Below, in pieces: positions 35,801 through 44,946 of a DNA stretch of 64,000 nt. Every line of letters starts with the position of its first letter. The stretch's first letter is position 1. Below the pieces are notes generated by a model. The model made no database searches. It had not been told where the DNA came from and was given only the letters and a program-made list of their open reading frames with translations. The translations under genes and the position numbers were made by a program. The DNA comes from Pseudoflavonifractor sp. An85 (GTDB taxonomy: Bacteria > Bacillota > Clostridia > Oscillospirales > Oscillospiraceae): NCBI RefSeq assembly GCF_002161235.1, contig NZ_NFHE01000004.1, positions 62,001 through 126,000 on the forward strand, given 5' to 3'.

Positions 35801-38800
35801 ATGTCATCGAAATTGGAGTACTACAGGGAGATGGCTTTTTATGAAGGCTGTAAACTGGCTACCAGTAGAACTGAATGGATCAGTTTTTTGACCACGGTAT
35901 CTCAGCTCTACAAATATCCATATCATGAGCAGCTGTTGATTCATGCGCAGCGACCGGATGCCACAGCCTGTGCCTCCTATGATGTGTGGAATAAGAAGAT
36001 GGGACGGTATATCCGGCGTGGAGCAAAAGGGATTGCTTTGCTGGATGACTCGGGAGGAAAGCCTCGTATACGCTATGTGTTTGACCTCTCAGATACAGTT
36101 GCGGTGAGTGAACAGTCCCGGACACCGTGGCTATGGGAACTGGAAGATAAACATGTGGTTCCTGTGACGGCTATGCTGGAGCGTACCTATGGGGTAGGGG
36201 GTAATAGCATTGAACGACAAATCATGGACATAGCCCGAAAACTATCCGATGAATATTGGAAAGATCATCAAAAGGACATTCTTCGTATCCTTGACGACTC
36301 TTTCTTGGAGGAGTATGATGAGTTCAACGTAGGGGTTAGATTCAAGACTGCTGCGACAGTAAGCATTGCATATTCCATCATGCTCCGCTGTGGGTTGAAG
36401 CCGGAGTTCTACTTTGACTATCAGGACTTTGTGGCAATCTTCGACTTTGACACTCCGGCTACCATTGAGGCGTTGGGGTCAGCAGTCAGCCAAATCAACC
36501 AGCAGGTTTTGCGGCAAATTGGTGAAACAATTCGCAGAGCGGATCGTGAAGCGGTTCAGGAAAGGAGAAAACTGAATGAAAGACACCGTGAAGAGCAGCT
36601 TGGAAGACAAGCTGGAGTACGTCCAGAGCGGGGAGTGCTTGATTCCGAAGTTAAAATTGAGCGACCAGGAGGACACGCCTCTGGGCAAGTACGGCAGGAT
36701 GCGGAAAGCATACCTGAAGGAACATCGGCCCATCATCTACAACCACATGCTGCTCCGAGAGACCCTGTACCCCCATCTGAGGGAGATCGACCAGACGGCC
36801 AGAGAGAGACTGGAGCAGATGATGCCGGAGCTGGCGAAGGAAGCGGGAGCGACAGAGCAGCTGAAGGCCAGCGACCCGATGAAGTGGGTGGGGCTAATGA
36901 ACAACTGCAAGGCGCAAGCCGAGGAGATTCTGAAGGCGGAGCTGATTTACAATTAAATAAGGAAACTGAGGGCGCAGGTAGTGAAGAGCTACCTGCGCAT
37001 TTGCATGTTCAGCAAGAAGAGAAGTCACAAATTTCTGTTCAGGTTAACGGCAAGTGGCAGGCATTCTCCAATGTCAAAGCTGCCGAGGAAGCCTCTTTTG
37101 AGGAATACAAGACCAATCTGCACCGCAACGCCGAGAATTTCCGTATCACTGACGATCACTTGGGTGAAGGCGGTCCCAAGGCTAAGTTCCAGGCCAATGT
37201 CGAGGCAATCAAGTTGCTGAAATACCTGGAGGAAACCACCGGACAGGCAACGCCGGAGCAGCAGCAGATCCTGTCCCGGTATGTGGGCTGGGGTGGCCTT
37301 GCCGATGCCTTTGACCCGCACAAGGAAAGTTGGAGCACGGAGTATGAGCAACTGAAAGAGCTGCTGACGCCAGAGGAGTACGCCGCTGCCAGAGGCTCCA
37401 CCCTGAATGCCCACTATACCAGCCCCGTTGTCATCCGGGCCATGTACGATGCGGTGGGGCGCATGGGGTTTGAGACGGGAAATATTCTGGAGCCGTCCTG
37501 CGGTGTGGGCAACTTCTTTGGAATGCTGCCGGAACGTATGACCGGAAGTAAGCTGTACGGCGTGGAGCTGGACAGCATCAGCGGACGCATTGCCCAGCAG
37601 CTTTATCCCAGGGCGGAGATTACGGTGGCAGGCTTTGAGACCACCGATCGGCGGGACTTCTATGACCTGGCCATTGGTAATGTGCCTTTTGGGCAGTACC
37701 AGGTCAACGACAAAGCCTACAACAAGCTGCACTTTAACATCCACAACTACTTCTTTGCAAAAGCATTGGACCAGGTGCGCCCTGGGGGCGTGGTGGCCTT
37801 CGTCACCTCACGCTATACCATGGACGCCAAGGATTCTACGGTGCGCCGATACCTGGCCCAACGGGCCGAGCTGTTGGGAGCCATTCGACTGCCCAACAAC
37901 GCCTTTAAGGCCAACGCCGGGACTGAGGTGGTTTCTGACATTATCTTTTTGCAGAAACGGGAGCGGCCTGTGGAGCTTGCGCCAGAGTGGACCCAAGTAG
38001 GGCAAAACCAGTATGGCCACACCATCAACCAATATTTTGTGGACCATCCCAATATGGTGCTGGGCCGGGAGGAACTGCAAAGCTCGGCTCACGGCATGGC
38101 CTATACGGTCTCGCCTCTGGAGGGGGCAGACCTTGCCCAGCAGCTCCAGGAGGCCGTGCAGCATATTGGAGGCACCTACCAGCCAATGGTGACAAACAGA
38201 ACGGAAGTGCAGTTGCCGGCAGATGTGATCCCTGCAGACCCGTCTGTGAAGCCCTACTCCTATACTATGGTCAAGGGTGTCCTGTATTATCGTGAGGACA
38301 GCTACATGGTGCGACCTAACCTCAATGCCACAGCCGAGGCACGTGCAAAGGGTATGGTGGAGCTGCGAAATTGTGTCCAGCAGCTGATTGATCTGCAAAT
38401 GGACGCCACCACGTCGGACCGTGACATCCAGGAGAAACAGGCGGAGCTGAACCGGCTCTATGATGATTTTTCTGCCCAATACGGGCAAATCACCAGCCGA
38501 GCAAATCGGCTGGCCTTTGAGGATGACTCCGCCTACTATCTCCTGTCTGCCCTGGAGGAAGTGGATGAGGATGGAAAGCTACTCCGGAAGGCGGATATTT
38601 TCACAAAACGTACCATTAAGCCCCATCAAGTTGTCACCTCGGTGGACACGGCCAGTGAGGCCTTGGCGGTCTCCATTGCAGAAAAAGCTGGGGTGGACAT
38701 GCCCTATATGGCACAGCTGACGGGGAAGACGGAACAGGAACTGGCCAAAGAGCTGGAAGGGGTTATTTTCCGCTTGCCAGGAGCTACAGCGCAAAACCAG

Positions 38801-41800
38801 CGGGCACGCTATGAGACAGCAGATGCATACCTGTCTGGCAATGTGCGTGTGAAGCTGCGACAAGCACAACGGGCAGCGGAGTCAAATCCCATCTTCCATA
38901 TCAATGTAGAGGCCTTGGAGAAGGCTCAGCCCAAGGATTTGGATGCATCGGAAATCGAGGTGCGCCTGGGTGCAACCTGGATTGATAAAGAGTACATCCA
39001 ACAATTCATGTATGAGACTTTTGACACGCCCTATTATTTGCAGCACAGTGTTCAGGTCAATTATAGTCCCTTCACCGCAGAGTGGCAGATCACGCACAAG
39101 AGCCATATTTCCTGCAATGACATTGCTGCTCACACCACCTACGGCACCGACCGGGCCAGCGCTTATAAAATCCTGGAGGAATCTCTCAACCTTCGAGACA
39201 TTCGCATTTACGACAAGGTAGAGGACCCGGATGGAAAGGAACGGCGTGTGCTCAACTCCAGGGAGACCACCTTGGCGCAGCAAAAGCAGCAGGCCATCCG
39301 GGATGCCTTCCGGGATTGGATTTGGAAGGACCCGCAACGGCGGCAGAAGTTGGTGGCTCAGTACAATGAGGAGATGAATGCCACGAGGCCACGGGAATAC
39401 GATGGCAGCCATATCACCTTTGGAGGAATGAACCCGGAGATTACCTTGCGGGAACATCAGAGGAATGCCATTGCCCACGTGTTGTACGGCGGTAATACCC
39501 TCCTGGCCCACGAGGTAGGGGCAGGGAAGACCTTTGAGATGGTGGCCGCTGCCATGGAGAGTAAACGCCTGGGCTTGTGCCAAAAATCTCTCTTTGTGGT
39601 GCCAAATCACCTGACAGGGCAGTGGGGGAGCGAATTTTTACGGCTTTATCCTTCCGCCAACATTCTGGTGACCAGCAAAAAGGATTTTGAGCCGGGAAAC
39701 CGGAAACGCTTCTGTGCCCGCATTGCTACGGGTGACTACGATGCGGTGATTATTGGTCATTCCCAGTTTGAGAAAATCCCCATCAGCCAGGAGCGGCAGG
39801 AGCGGCTCTTGCAGGAGCAGATCGACGAAGTTACTGAGGGCATCGCCCAGGTCAAGCAGAATGGCGGGGAGTCGTTTACCATCAAACAGCTGGAGCGCAC
39901 CCGAAAGAGTCTGGAGAGCAAACTGGAGAAGCTCAGGGCAGATGAGCGCAAGGACGATGTTGTGACGTTTGAGCAGTTGGGCGTGGATCGCCTGTTTGTG
40001 GACGAGGCACACCTGTTCAAAAACTTGTTCCTCTTTACAAAAATGCGCAACGTGGCGGGGCTATCCACCACAGAGGCGCAGAAATCCAGCGATATGTTTG
40101 CCAAGTGCCGCTATATGGATGAAATCACCGGGAGCCGGGGCATCGTTTTTGCCACGGGTACTCCGGTATCAAACTCCATGACGGAGCTGTATACCATGCA
40201 GCGGTATCTCCAGTATGAGCGGCTGAAGGAGACCCAAATGGCCCACTTTGATTGTTGGGCCAGTCGGTTTGGCGAAACGGTGTCGGCCATGGAGCTGGCT
40301 CCCGAGGGGACTGGCTACCGGGTACGCACTCGATTCTCCAAGTTCTATAACCTCCCGGAGTTGATGAATCTGTTCAAAGAGGTGGCAGACATCAAAACTG
40401 CTGACCAGCTGCACCTGCCCACCCCGGAGGTGGAGTATCACAATGTGGTGGCTCAGCCTACTGAGCATCAGAAGCACATGGTCAAGGAGTTATCTGACCG
40501 GGCTGCAAAAGTTCACAGTGGGAGCGTGGATTCCAGCATAGATAATATGCTGAAAATCACCAGCGATGGGCGCAAGTTGGGACTGGATCAGCGTATTATC
40601 AATCCCTTGTTACCGGATGATCCGGGCAGCAAGGTGAATCTGTGCGTGAATAACATCTTCCAAATCTGGGAGGACAGTCAGACCGAGCGGCTGACCCAGC
40701 TGGTATTTTGTGATATATCTACGCCGAAAAGCAAAGGGGCGGACGGAGAGGCGGAATTTTCTGTCTATGAGGACATCCGGCAAAAGCTGATGGCGCGAGG
40801 TGTGCCGGAAAAGGAGATCGCCTTCATTCACGACGCCAATACCGACGCCAAGAAGAAAGAACTATTTGGGAAAGTGCGCAGCGGCCAGGTGCGGGTGTTG
40901 ATGGGCAGTACCTCCAAGATGGGAGCTGGCACTAATGTTCAGGATCGGCTGATTGCGCTTCATGACCTGGACTGCCCATGGCGTCCAGGAGACCTGGAGC
41001 AGCGCAAGGGGCGTATTGTCCGCCAGGGGAATCAAAATCAAACCGTACATGTCTACCGTTATGTGACAGAGGGCACGTTTGATGCCTATCTCTGGCAAAC
41101 GGTGGAGAACAAACAGCGGTTCATTTCCCAGATTATGACCAGCAAATCCCCGGTTCGCTCCTGCGATGATGTGGATGAAACGGCCTTGTCCTTTGCTGAA
41201 ATCAAGGCGCTGTGTGCCGGAGACCCCCGCATCAAGGAGCGGATGGACCTGGATGTGGATGTGGCTCGGCTTCGGCTGATGAAAGCCGACCACCAGAGTC
41301 AGCAGTATCGCTTGGAGGATCGGGTGTTGACGTATTTTCCCCGGGCCATAGAGGAGAACAAGGGCTATATCCGGGGCTTCCAAGCGGATATGCAGGTGTT
41401 GGAGCAACACCCGCACCCCAAGGATGGGTTTGCAGGCATGGAGGTTATGGGACAGTTGTGGACGGACAAAGAGAAGGCAGGAGAGGCTCTGCTGGATGCC
41501 TGTCGGGTGGCCCCAGGTGGAGAGGCGATTAAGGTGGGGCGCTACCGTGGATTTGAAATGAGTGTATCCTTCAATGGCTTTGGAGAATGTCAGTTGACGA
41601 TGCACAACCACATGAGCCACCTTGTTACCCTGGGGCAAGATGTACGGGGGAATATCCTGCGCATGGACAATGCCTTGGGGCAGATGGAGAAACGGCTGAA
41701 CCAGGTGGAGGCCAAGCTGGATAATCTGTACCGTCAACAGGCAGCGGCTCAGGAAGAACTGGGCAAGCCCTTCCCCCAGGAACAGGAGCTGAGAACCAAG

Positions 41801-41920
41801 AGTGACCGTCTGCTGGAGCTGGATATGGAATTGAATATGGAGCAGAGCCAGCCGGAAGATCAAGAGGTGACAGGCAATGCCTCGGAGAAGAAAGCGCCTA
41901 AGATTAGGGAGGAACGATGA
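35801..41920 (+). CDS. Giant N6-adenine methylase / SNF2-type helicase (LtrC-like)
   Basis: The 2039-residue protein has an N-terminal domain (HEQLLIHAQRPDATACASY) typical of ICE LtrC-like proteins, an Arg/Glu/Gly-rich linker (about 255-390), a DNA methylase core with motif I LEPSCGVGNFFG near residue 562 and motif IV IGNVPFG near 625, and a helicase core with Walker A AHEVGAGKT near 1236, DEAH near 1400, and C-terminal motifs including QRKGRIVRQGNQN. It may protect or unwind transferred DNA. ATG at 35801 after GAGAGGAG is chosen over the open frame upstream. The linker is overprinted by tnpV in another frame. Confidence 0.88.
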   Translation: MSSKLEYYREMAFYEGCKLATSRTEWISFLTTVSQLYKYPYHEQLLIHAQRPDATACASYDVWNKKMGRYIRRGAKGIALLDDSGGKPRIRYVFDLSDTVAVSEQSRTPWLWELEDKHVVPVTAMLERTYGVGGNSIERQIMDIARKLSDEYWKDHQKDILRILDDSFLEEYDEFNVGVRFKTAATVSIAYSIMLRCGLKPEFYFDYQDFVAIFDFDTPATIEALGSAVSQINQQVLRQIGETIRRADREAVQERRKLNERHREEQLGRQAGVRPERGVLDSEVKIERPGGHASGQVRQDAESIPEGTSAHHLQPHAAPRDPVPPSEGDRPDGQRETGADDAGAGEGSGSDRAAEGQRPDEVGGANEQLQGASRGDSEGGADLQLNKETEGAGSEELPAHLHVQQEEKSQISVQVNGKWQAFSNVKAAEEASFEEYKTNLHRNAENFRITDDHLGEGGPKAKFQANVEAIKLLKYLEETTGQATPEQQQILSRYVGWGGLADAFDPHKESWSTEYEQLKELLTPEEYAAARGSTLNAHYTSPVVIRAMYDAVGRMGFETGNILEPSCGVGNFFGMLPERMTGSKLYGVELDSISGRIAQQLYPRAEITVAGFETTDRRDFYDLAIGNVPFGQYQVNDKAYNKLHFNIHNYFFAKALDQVRPGGVVAFVTSRYTMDAKDSTVRRYLAQRAELLGAIRLPNNAFKANAGTEVVSDIIFLQKRERPVELAPEWTQVGQNQYGHTINQYFVDHPNMVLGREELQSSAHGMAYTVSPLEGADLAQQLQEAVQHIGGTYQPMVTNRTEVQLPADVIPADPSVKPYSYTMVKGVLYYREDSYMVRPNLNATAEARAKGMVELRNCVQQLIDLQMDATTSDRDIQEKQAELNRLYDDFSAQYGQITSRANRLAFEDDSAYYLLSALEEVDEDGKLLRKADIFTKRTIKPHQVVTSVDTASEALAVSIAEKAGVDMPYMAQLTGKTEQELAKELEGVIFRLPGATAQNQRARYETADAYLSGNVRVKLRQAQRAAESNPIFHINVEALEKAQPKDLDASEIEVRLGATWIDKEYIQQFMYETFDTPYYLQHSVQVNYSPFTAEWQITHKSHISCNDIAAHTTYGTDRASAYKILEESLNLRDIRIYDKVEDPDGKERRVLNSRETTLAQQKQQAIRDAFRDWIWKDPQRRQKLVAQYNEEMNATRPREYDGSHITFGGMNPEITLREHQRNAIAHVLYGGNTLLAHEVGAGKTFEMVAAAMESKRLGLCQKSLFVVPNHLTGQWGSEFLRLYPSANILVTSKKDFEPGNRKRFCARIATGDYDAVIIGHSQFEKIPISQERQERLLQEQIDEVTEGIAQVKQNGGESFTIKQLERTRKSLESKLEKLRADERKDDVVTFEQLGVDRLFVDEAHLFKNLFLFTKMRNVAGLSTTEAQKSSDMFAKCRYMDEITGSRGIVFATGTPVSNSMTELYTMQRYLQYERLKETQMAHFDCWASRFGETVSAMELAPEGTGYRVRTRFSKFYNLPELMNLFKEVADIKTADQLHLPTPEVEYHNVVAQPTEHQKHMVKELSDRAAKVHSGSVDSSIDNMLKITSDGRKLGLDQRIINPLLPDDPGSKVNLCVNNIFQIWEDSQTERLTQLVFCDISTPKSKGADGEAEFSVYEDIRQKLMARGVPEKEIAFIHDANTDAKKKELFGKVRSGQVRVLMGSTSKMGAGTNVQDRLIALHDLDCPWRPGDLEQRKGRIVRQGNQNQTVHVYRYVTEGTFDAYLWQTVENKQRFISQIMTSKSPVRSCDDVDETALSFAEIKALCAGDPRIKERMDLDVDVARLRLMKADHQSQQYRLEDRVLTYFPRAIEENKGYIRGFQADMQVLEQHPHPKDGFAGMEVMGQLWTDKEKAGEALLDACRVAPGGEAIKVGRYRGFEMSVSFNGFGECQLTMHNHMSHLVTLGQDVRGNILRMDNALGQMEKRLNQVEAKLDNLYRQQAAAQEELGKPFPQEQELRTKSDRLLELDMELNMEQSQPEDQEVTGNASEKKAPKIREER
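36576..36956 (+). CDS. tnpV: TnpV-family protein, nested out of frame in the methylase/helicase gene
   Basis: The 126-residue protein matches TnpV: YLIP-like GECLIPKLKL, LGKYGRMRKAYLKEHRPIIYN, LYPHLREID, and the ending ASDPMKWVGLMNNCKAQAEE (helical). It is entirely contained within the large downstream-frame gene but in a different frame (+1 relative). A good ribosome site (AGGAGA) lies 9 bases before the ATG. TnpV is a common small protein of Tn1549/Tn4451-like elements, function unclear. The protein similarity makes this a genuine overlapping gene rather than a shadow frame. Confidence 0.8.
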   Translation: MKDTVKSSLEDKLEYVQSGECLIPKLKLSDQEDTPLGKYGRMRKAYLKEHRPIIYNHMLLRETLYPHLREIDQTARERLEQMMPELAKEAGATEQLKASDPMKWVGLMNNCKAQAEEILKAELIYN

Positions 41921-42216
41921 TGGAAGAATCGAGTAAAACTGCACCGCTGATCGTGGGCCGAATAACGTATGCCTATGACACGCCGGAAGAATTTACAGAT
42001 GCTGAAAAATATCTCCAGACTATCCGGGATGAGCTGCCTTATATGGCTACTACGGGGATGAGATTTGAGACTCTGACCAAGGACCCGGAGGTAAGAAAAG
42101 CAGTAGACGACATCGTTTATGATTTCAACGGGGAGAAGAACCCCCACCCCCTGGCATATTATCAGGCAGATGGTCAAAAGACACCCGTGAAGGAGGGAAA
42201 AGCAAAAGAGAGATGA
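41917..42216 (+). CDS. Small protein following the methylase/helicase gene
   Basis: The 99-residue acidic/basic protein (VGRITYAYDTPEEFTDAEKYL) has no recognised domain. It overlaps the large gene's stop (ATGA) and is closed by a strong terminator, so it is the last gene of that transcript. Confidence 0.65.
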   Translation: MMEESSKTAPLIVGRITYAYDTPEEFTDAEKYLQTIRDELPYMATTGMRFETLTKDPEVRKAVDDIVYDFNGEKNPHPLAYYQADGQKTPVKEGKAKER

Positions 42217-42218
42217 AA

Positions 42219-42262
42219 GAAGCCTGGGGCGGATTTTTGCGATCCGCCCCAGGCTTCTTTTG
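42219..42262. terminator. Strong terminator between the transfer module and the toxin-antitoxin pair
   Basis: A 16-base-pair perfect stem (42219-42234 with 42242-42257) is followed by T-rich sequence. It closes the plus-strand unit and may also stop the minus-strand toxin transcript that ends at 42278. Confidence 0.92.
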
Positions 42263-42277
42263 TTTCAGTGCAGTCTC

Positions 42278-42547
42278 TCAGTGTTGGTAGACGTCTCTTC
42301 GATGTCCTACAGAGAGAGCAAGTATGACGAGCTTATCATCCTCAATTTCACAAATGAGGCGATAGTCTCCGATTCGGTATCGCCACTGACCACTTCTATT
42401 CGCGGTTAAGCCCTTCCCATGCAACCGAGGGTCTGCACAATCCACTAGGTTTTTTTCAATCCAGGCTTTCAGCATTCGCTGTGTATAACGGTCTAGTTTC
42501 TTGAATTCTCGGTCAAAACGAGAGGTTGTTCGGACGGAATATTTCAC
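42278..42547 (-). CDS. RelE/YoeB-type toxin (mRNA interferase family)
   Basis: The 89-residue protein has the RelE/ParE fold pattern: SRFDREFKKLDRYTQRML, then LTANRSGQWRYRIGDYRLICEI and LALSVGHRRDVY at the end. RelE-type toxins cleave mRNA on the ribosome. The basic residues of the GHRRDVY motif are present. The GTG at 42547 is preferred because it overlaps the antitoxin stop in GTGA. An upstream in-frame start at 42565 is less likely. Confidence 0.85.
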   Translation of the reverse strand: MKYSVRTTSRFDREFKKLDRYTQRMLKAWIEKNLVDCADPRLHGKGLTANRSGQWRYRIGDYRLICEIEDDKLVILALSVGHRRDVYQH

Positions 42548-42765
42548 AAGTCCAGCTCCTCCCACAGAGCAGAGATGGGCCTGCTTTGCATCCCTCCCTC
42601 AACGTACTCACGGTGTGCAGCATCGGCAACTGCTATGTCGTACTCCTCTTGGATTTTTTCAAAAAGAGCGCTTTTGAACGCTTCGCCAAGGGACATGGAG
42701 TGAAGTTTTGCATAGCTTTCTGCCAAAGATTTTTCTTCCGCTGTCAGTCTGATGGAAAAACTCAT
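42544..42765 (-). CDS. RelB-type antitoxin
   Basis: The 73-residue antitoxin has a ribbon-helix-helix N-terminus (FSIRLTAEEKSLAESYAKLHSMSLGEAFK split into strand and two helices) and an acidic C-terminal part that should wrap the toxin. It precedes and overlaps the toxin gene, the standard order. Its own promoter contains a perfect palindrome. Confidence 0.85.
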   Translation of the reverse strand: MSFSIRLTAEEKSLAESYAKLHSMSLGEAFKSALFEKIQEEYDIAVADAAHREYVEGGMQSRPISALWEELDL

Positions 42766-42788
42766 AGGCTCAACTCCTTTCGTAATAC

Positions 42789-42817
42789 ATTGTACTACAA
42801 TTATGCGGTTCCGTCAA
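42789..42817 (-). promoter_or_regulatory. Antitoxin/toxin promoter with palindromic operator
   Basis: On the minus strand TTGACG (42817-42812), a 17-base spacer and TACAAT (42794-42789). The palindrome ATTGTA-C-TACAAT (42789-42801) covers the -10, consistent with autorepression by the antitoxin. Confidence 0.8.
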
Positions 42818-42842
42818 CTTAGGAGAAGCTACCGACATACGA

Positions 42843-42871
42843 TGGACAAAAGAGAGTGACTTTGGTAAAAT
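42843..42871 (+). promoter_or_regulatory. Promoter for the small membrane protein gene
   Basis: TGGACA (42843-42848), 17-base spacer, TAAAAT (42866-42871), then a GAGAGGAGAG ribosome site before the ATG at 42899. Confidence 0.55.
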
Positions 42872-42898
42872 GTCAAAAACAGAGAGAGGAGAGAAGTT

Positions 42899-43291
42899 AT
42901 GTATATTGCTGTGTTAGTGGGTTTGGTATGTCTGTCAATTGGGTTGCAAGTGCTTGCTGGGGTGGTTGGCCTGTGGTTCTCACAAATCATCTTTTTTGAC
43001 AGTGCTCTCACTGGAGTGGCTGCCGGAATGGCGTGTAATCACTTTGCGCATATCCACCCGGCGATATGTATTGTGATCGGACTGGCGGCGTTTTTTCTTA
43101 TCTTCATGTTGCAGACAACAACCATTGGCTTCTGGGTGATTGGTGGTCTTTTTACATTGGCCTACGCATCTGCCTTTGGTCTGATAGCGTACAGTGAAGG
43201 GGACATGATTTGGGGAGTAGTGGTATTTGCTCTGAGCCTTTTAATCGTTGGAGGATTGCATCTGAATGCAAGAAACCAACTGAGAGAATAA
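42899..43291 (+). CDS. Small polytopic membrane protein
   Basis: The 130-residue protein has about four hydrophobic segments (residues 3-28, 32-50, 55-75, 78-118) and a short charged tail. No family recognised. It has its own promoter and terminator and no conserved partner, so it is an isolated accessory gene. Immunity or surface-exclusion roles are possible but unsupported. Confidence 0.6.
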   Translation: MYIAVLVGLVCLSIGLQVLAGVVGLWFSQIIFFDSALTGVAAGMACNHFAHIHPAICIVIGLAAFFLIFMLQTTTIGFWVIGGLFTLAYASAFGLIAYSEGDMIWGVVVFALSLLIVGGLHLNARNQLRE

Positions 43292-43337
43292 ATATAAGCC
43301 GCTGTCGGGCGTGATGTGTCCGACAGCGGCTTATATT
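43291..43337. terminator. Bidirectional terminator between converging genes
   Basis: A perfect 18-base-pair stem (43291-43308 with 43320-43337) has an 11-base loop and AT-rich flanks on both sides. It lies between the membrane protein gene and the minus-strand fic gene. Confidence 0.9.
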
Positions 43338-43362
43338 TATTGTTGTAAGGTCCTTTTTCCTG

Positions 43363-44157
43363 TTATCGTTCCGGGGTAGGTTTCTTTCGAGTTGGGAGCT
43401 TAATGTGGAACATCCTGCAATAGTCCCTTTGAGCCTCTAACTCGCACTCGCAGATCAGATTGACAAAAGAAGCATCACTGGGGTTCTGACGCCTTTGAGC
43501 CTGCTGGAGCGATGTGATATAGCTGTGGCGCAGAATTGGAGGGATGGACACTAGGCAGTACCCCTTGTTCACTAGAATGAGATTCATAAGCAGCCGGGCG
43601 GTACGTCCATTCCCGTCCTGGAAGGGATGAATATCTACCAGTCGCCGATGTGCATAGGCGGCCAGCAGTACCGGGTGCATGGTATCTTTTCTCTTATTCA
43701 GATCATCTACCAAGCTGGCCATCTGGGCGGGGACTTCTTCGGCAGATGGAGGAACGTACTCTGTTCCTGAGATGAAGACTTGGCCGCTACGGTATCTCCC
43801 AGCGTGGTCTGGATCAATGCTACCGTAGAACAGGCCATGCAAATGAAGAATATCTGTCTCATGGAATTGCAGAGGTCCACCTCTGGCAATCTCCAGCATG
43901 TAGTCGTAGGCCCTAGCGTGGCCGGTGGCCTCATAGCAGTCCCGGATGGGCTTGCCTCCCACAGTAATGCCGTCTTCCAGAAGTACCTTTGTCTCAGATA
44001 ATGTCAGAGAATTTCCTTCCAGCGCATTCGATGAGTAGGTAGTACCGATCCGAAAGTAGGCATCCAGCTCTTTCACTTCATCTGGAGACAGGGGCCGATG
44101 CTCCCTAATTGATTTTGCGTATAGGTCAATTTTATCCAAAAGGGCTTTGTTTGCCAC
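43363..44157 (-). CDS. Fic-domain protein
   Basis: The 264-residue protein has the catalytic Fic motif HPFQDGNGRTARLL near residue 176-189, so it should transfer AMP or a related group to a target protein. A class II self-inhibitory motif SNALEGN is visible in the N-terminal helix. GTG at 44157 after GAAGGCGGG is preferred. An ATG at 44235 would add 26 residues but lacks a ribosome site. In mobile elements Fic proteins can be toxins or modifiers; the target is unknown. Confidence 0.88.
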   Translation of the reverse strand: MANKALLDKIDLYAKSIREHRPLSPDEVKELDAYFRIGTTYSSNALEGNSLTLSETKVLLEDGITVGGKPIRDCYEATGHARAYDYMLEIARGGPLQFHETDILHLHGLFYGSIDPDHAGRYRSGQVFISGTEYVPPSAEEVPAQMASLVDDLNKRKDTMHPVLLAAYAHRRLVDIHPFQDGNGRTARLLMNLILVNKGYCLVSIPPILRHSYITSLQQAQRRQNPSDASFVNLICECELEAQRDYCRMFHIKLPTRKKPTPER

Positions 44158-44244
44158 GGAATCACCCGCCTTCACTTTTGTTTTTATAATTGTAACATAC
44201 TCTCTAGATATGGACAACGGGCTACCTAACTTCATTGATTACCG

Positions 44245-44283
44245 AAGGAGCGCCATCCCTGATGGGGGTGGCACTCCTTTTTT
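44245..44283. terminator. Hairpin between the repressor gene and fic
   Basis: An imperfect stem of about 14 base pairs (44245-44259 with 44265-44279) is followed by T6 on the plus strand, but few T on the minus strand. It lies after the minus-strand repressor gene, so its effect as a terminator there is uncertain. Confidence 0.45.
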
Positions 44284-44292
44284 GCGCTTTGA

Positions 44293-44796
44293 CTATCCCT
44301 CAGATGTCATTGCGCTGCTGGAGTCGTCGCTGGTGATATTGGAAGCAGATGACCCCTTTCTGGGTGCAAAACCTAAGAGCATTTTTTTATATGCCTCCTC
44401 CAACTCTTCGGTAGTTGGTTCGGAGGAAGTGGTCTGAGCTTTTGCACCTATAATGGCATAAGCGAAGCCTTGCATGACGTCACGTTGTTCTGCCGTAAGA
44501 TTGAGGAAGGCGGTCATAAATCGGACTCCAAAATCATTCAGGTCATATCGGATGCGGAGTTGCTCCAGGAGGGTGTCATCACTTTCGTGGAACATCTCAC
44601 CCTCGCCAGTTCGAAGCCAAACCTCCCTTACGTTGAATTTTTCGCATATCAGAAGAATTGTGCGGTCTGTGGCATTACGAGTTGAACTCTCGATCTGACC
44701 CAGTGAGGATTGTTTAAGACCGATTTTTTCACCAAATTCAGCTTGCGTTAGCTTGGATTTTTTTCTGACCAAACGGATACGTTCGCCAATTGTCAT
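44293..44796 (-). CDS. Phage-repressor-like XRE regulator
   Basis: The 167-residue protein has a clear N-terminal helix-turn-helix (TIGERIRLVRKKSKLTQAEFG, then LKQSSLGQIESS) and a helical C-terminal region. It is divergent from a run of small genes that ends in the recombinase, the same layout as phage or ICE repressors. AT-rich dyads between the two directions are likely its operators. No peptidase or cleavage motif was seen, so control by a signalling partner is unknown. Confidence 0.88.
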   Translation of the reverse strand: MTIGERIRLVRKKSKLTQAEFGEKIGLKQSSLGQIESSTRNATDRTILLICEKFNVREVWLRTGEGEMFHESDDTLLEQLRIRYDLNDFGVRFMTAFLNLTAEQRDVMQGFAYAIIGAKAQTTSSEPTTEELEEAYKKMLLGFAPRKGSSASNITSDDSSSAMTSEG

Positions 44797-44839
44797 TCTA
44801 TCACCTCTTTCTTATTTCTTAGACCATAATATCACACAA

Positions 44840-44901
44840 AATATCGCAATGCAATATTTTTGGTGAAAACCATTGACAATAAAAGTGCAATGAGATATTA
44901 T
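44840..44901 (+). promoter_or_regulatory. Promoter and operators of the divergent operon
   Basis: TTGACA (44873-44878), exactly 17 bases, TATTAT (44896-44901). Dyad AATATCG/CAATATT (44840-44846 and 44852-44858) and TGCA repeats (GTGCAATG and AGTGCAAA) flank it. They are probable binding sites of the adjacent repressor. Confidence 0.7.
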
Positions 44902-44946
44902 GATAGTGCAAAGAAATAAAATATAAAATGCAAAGGGGTGAATCTC

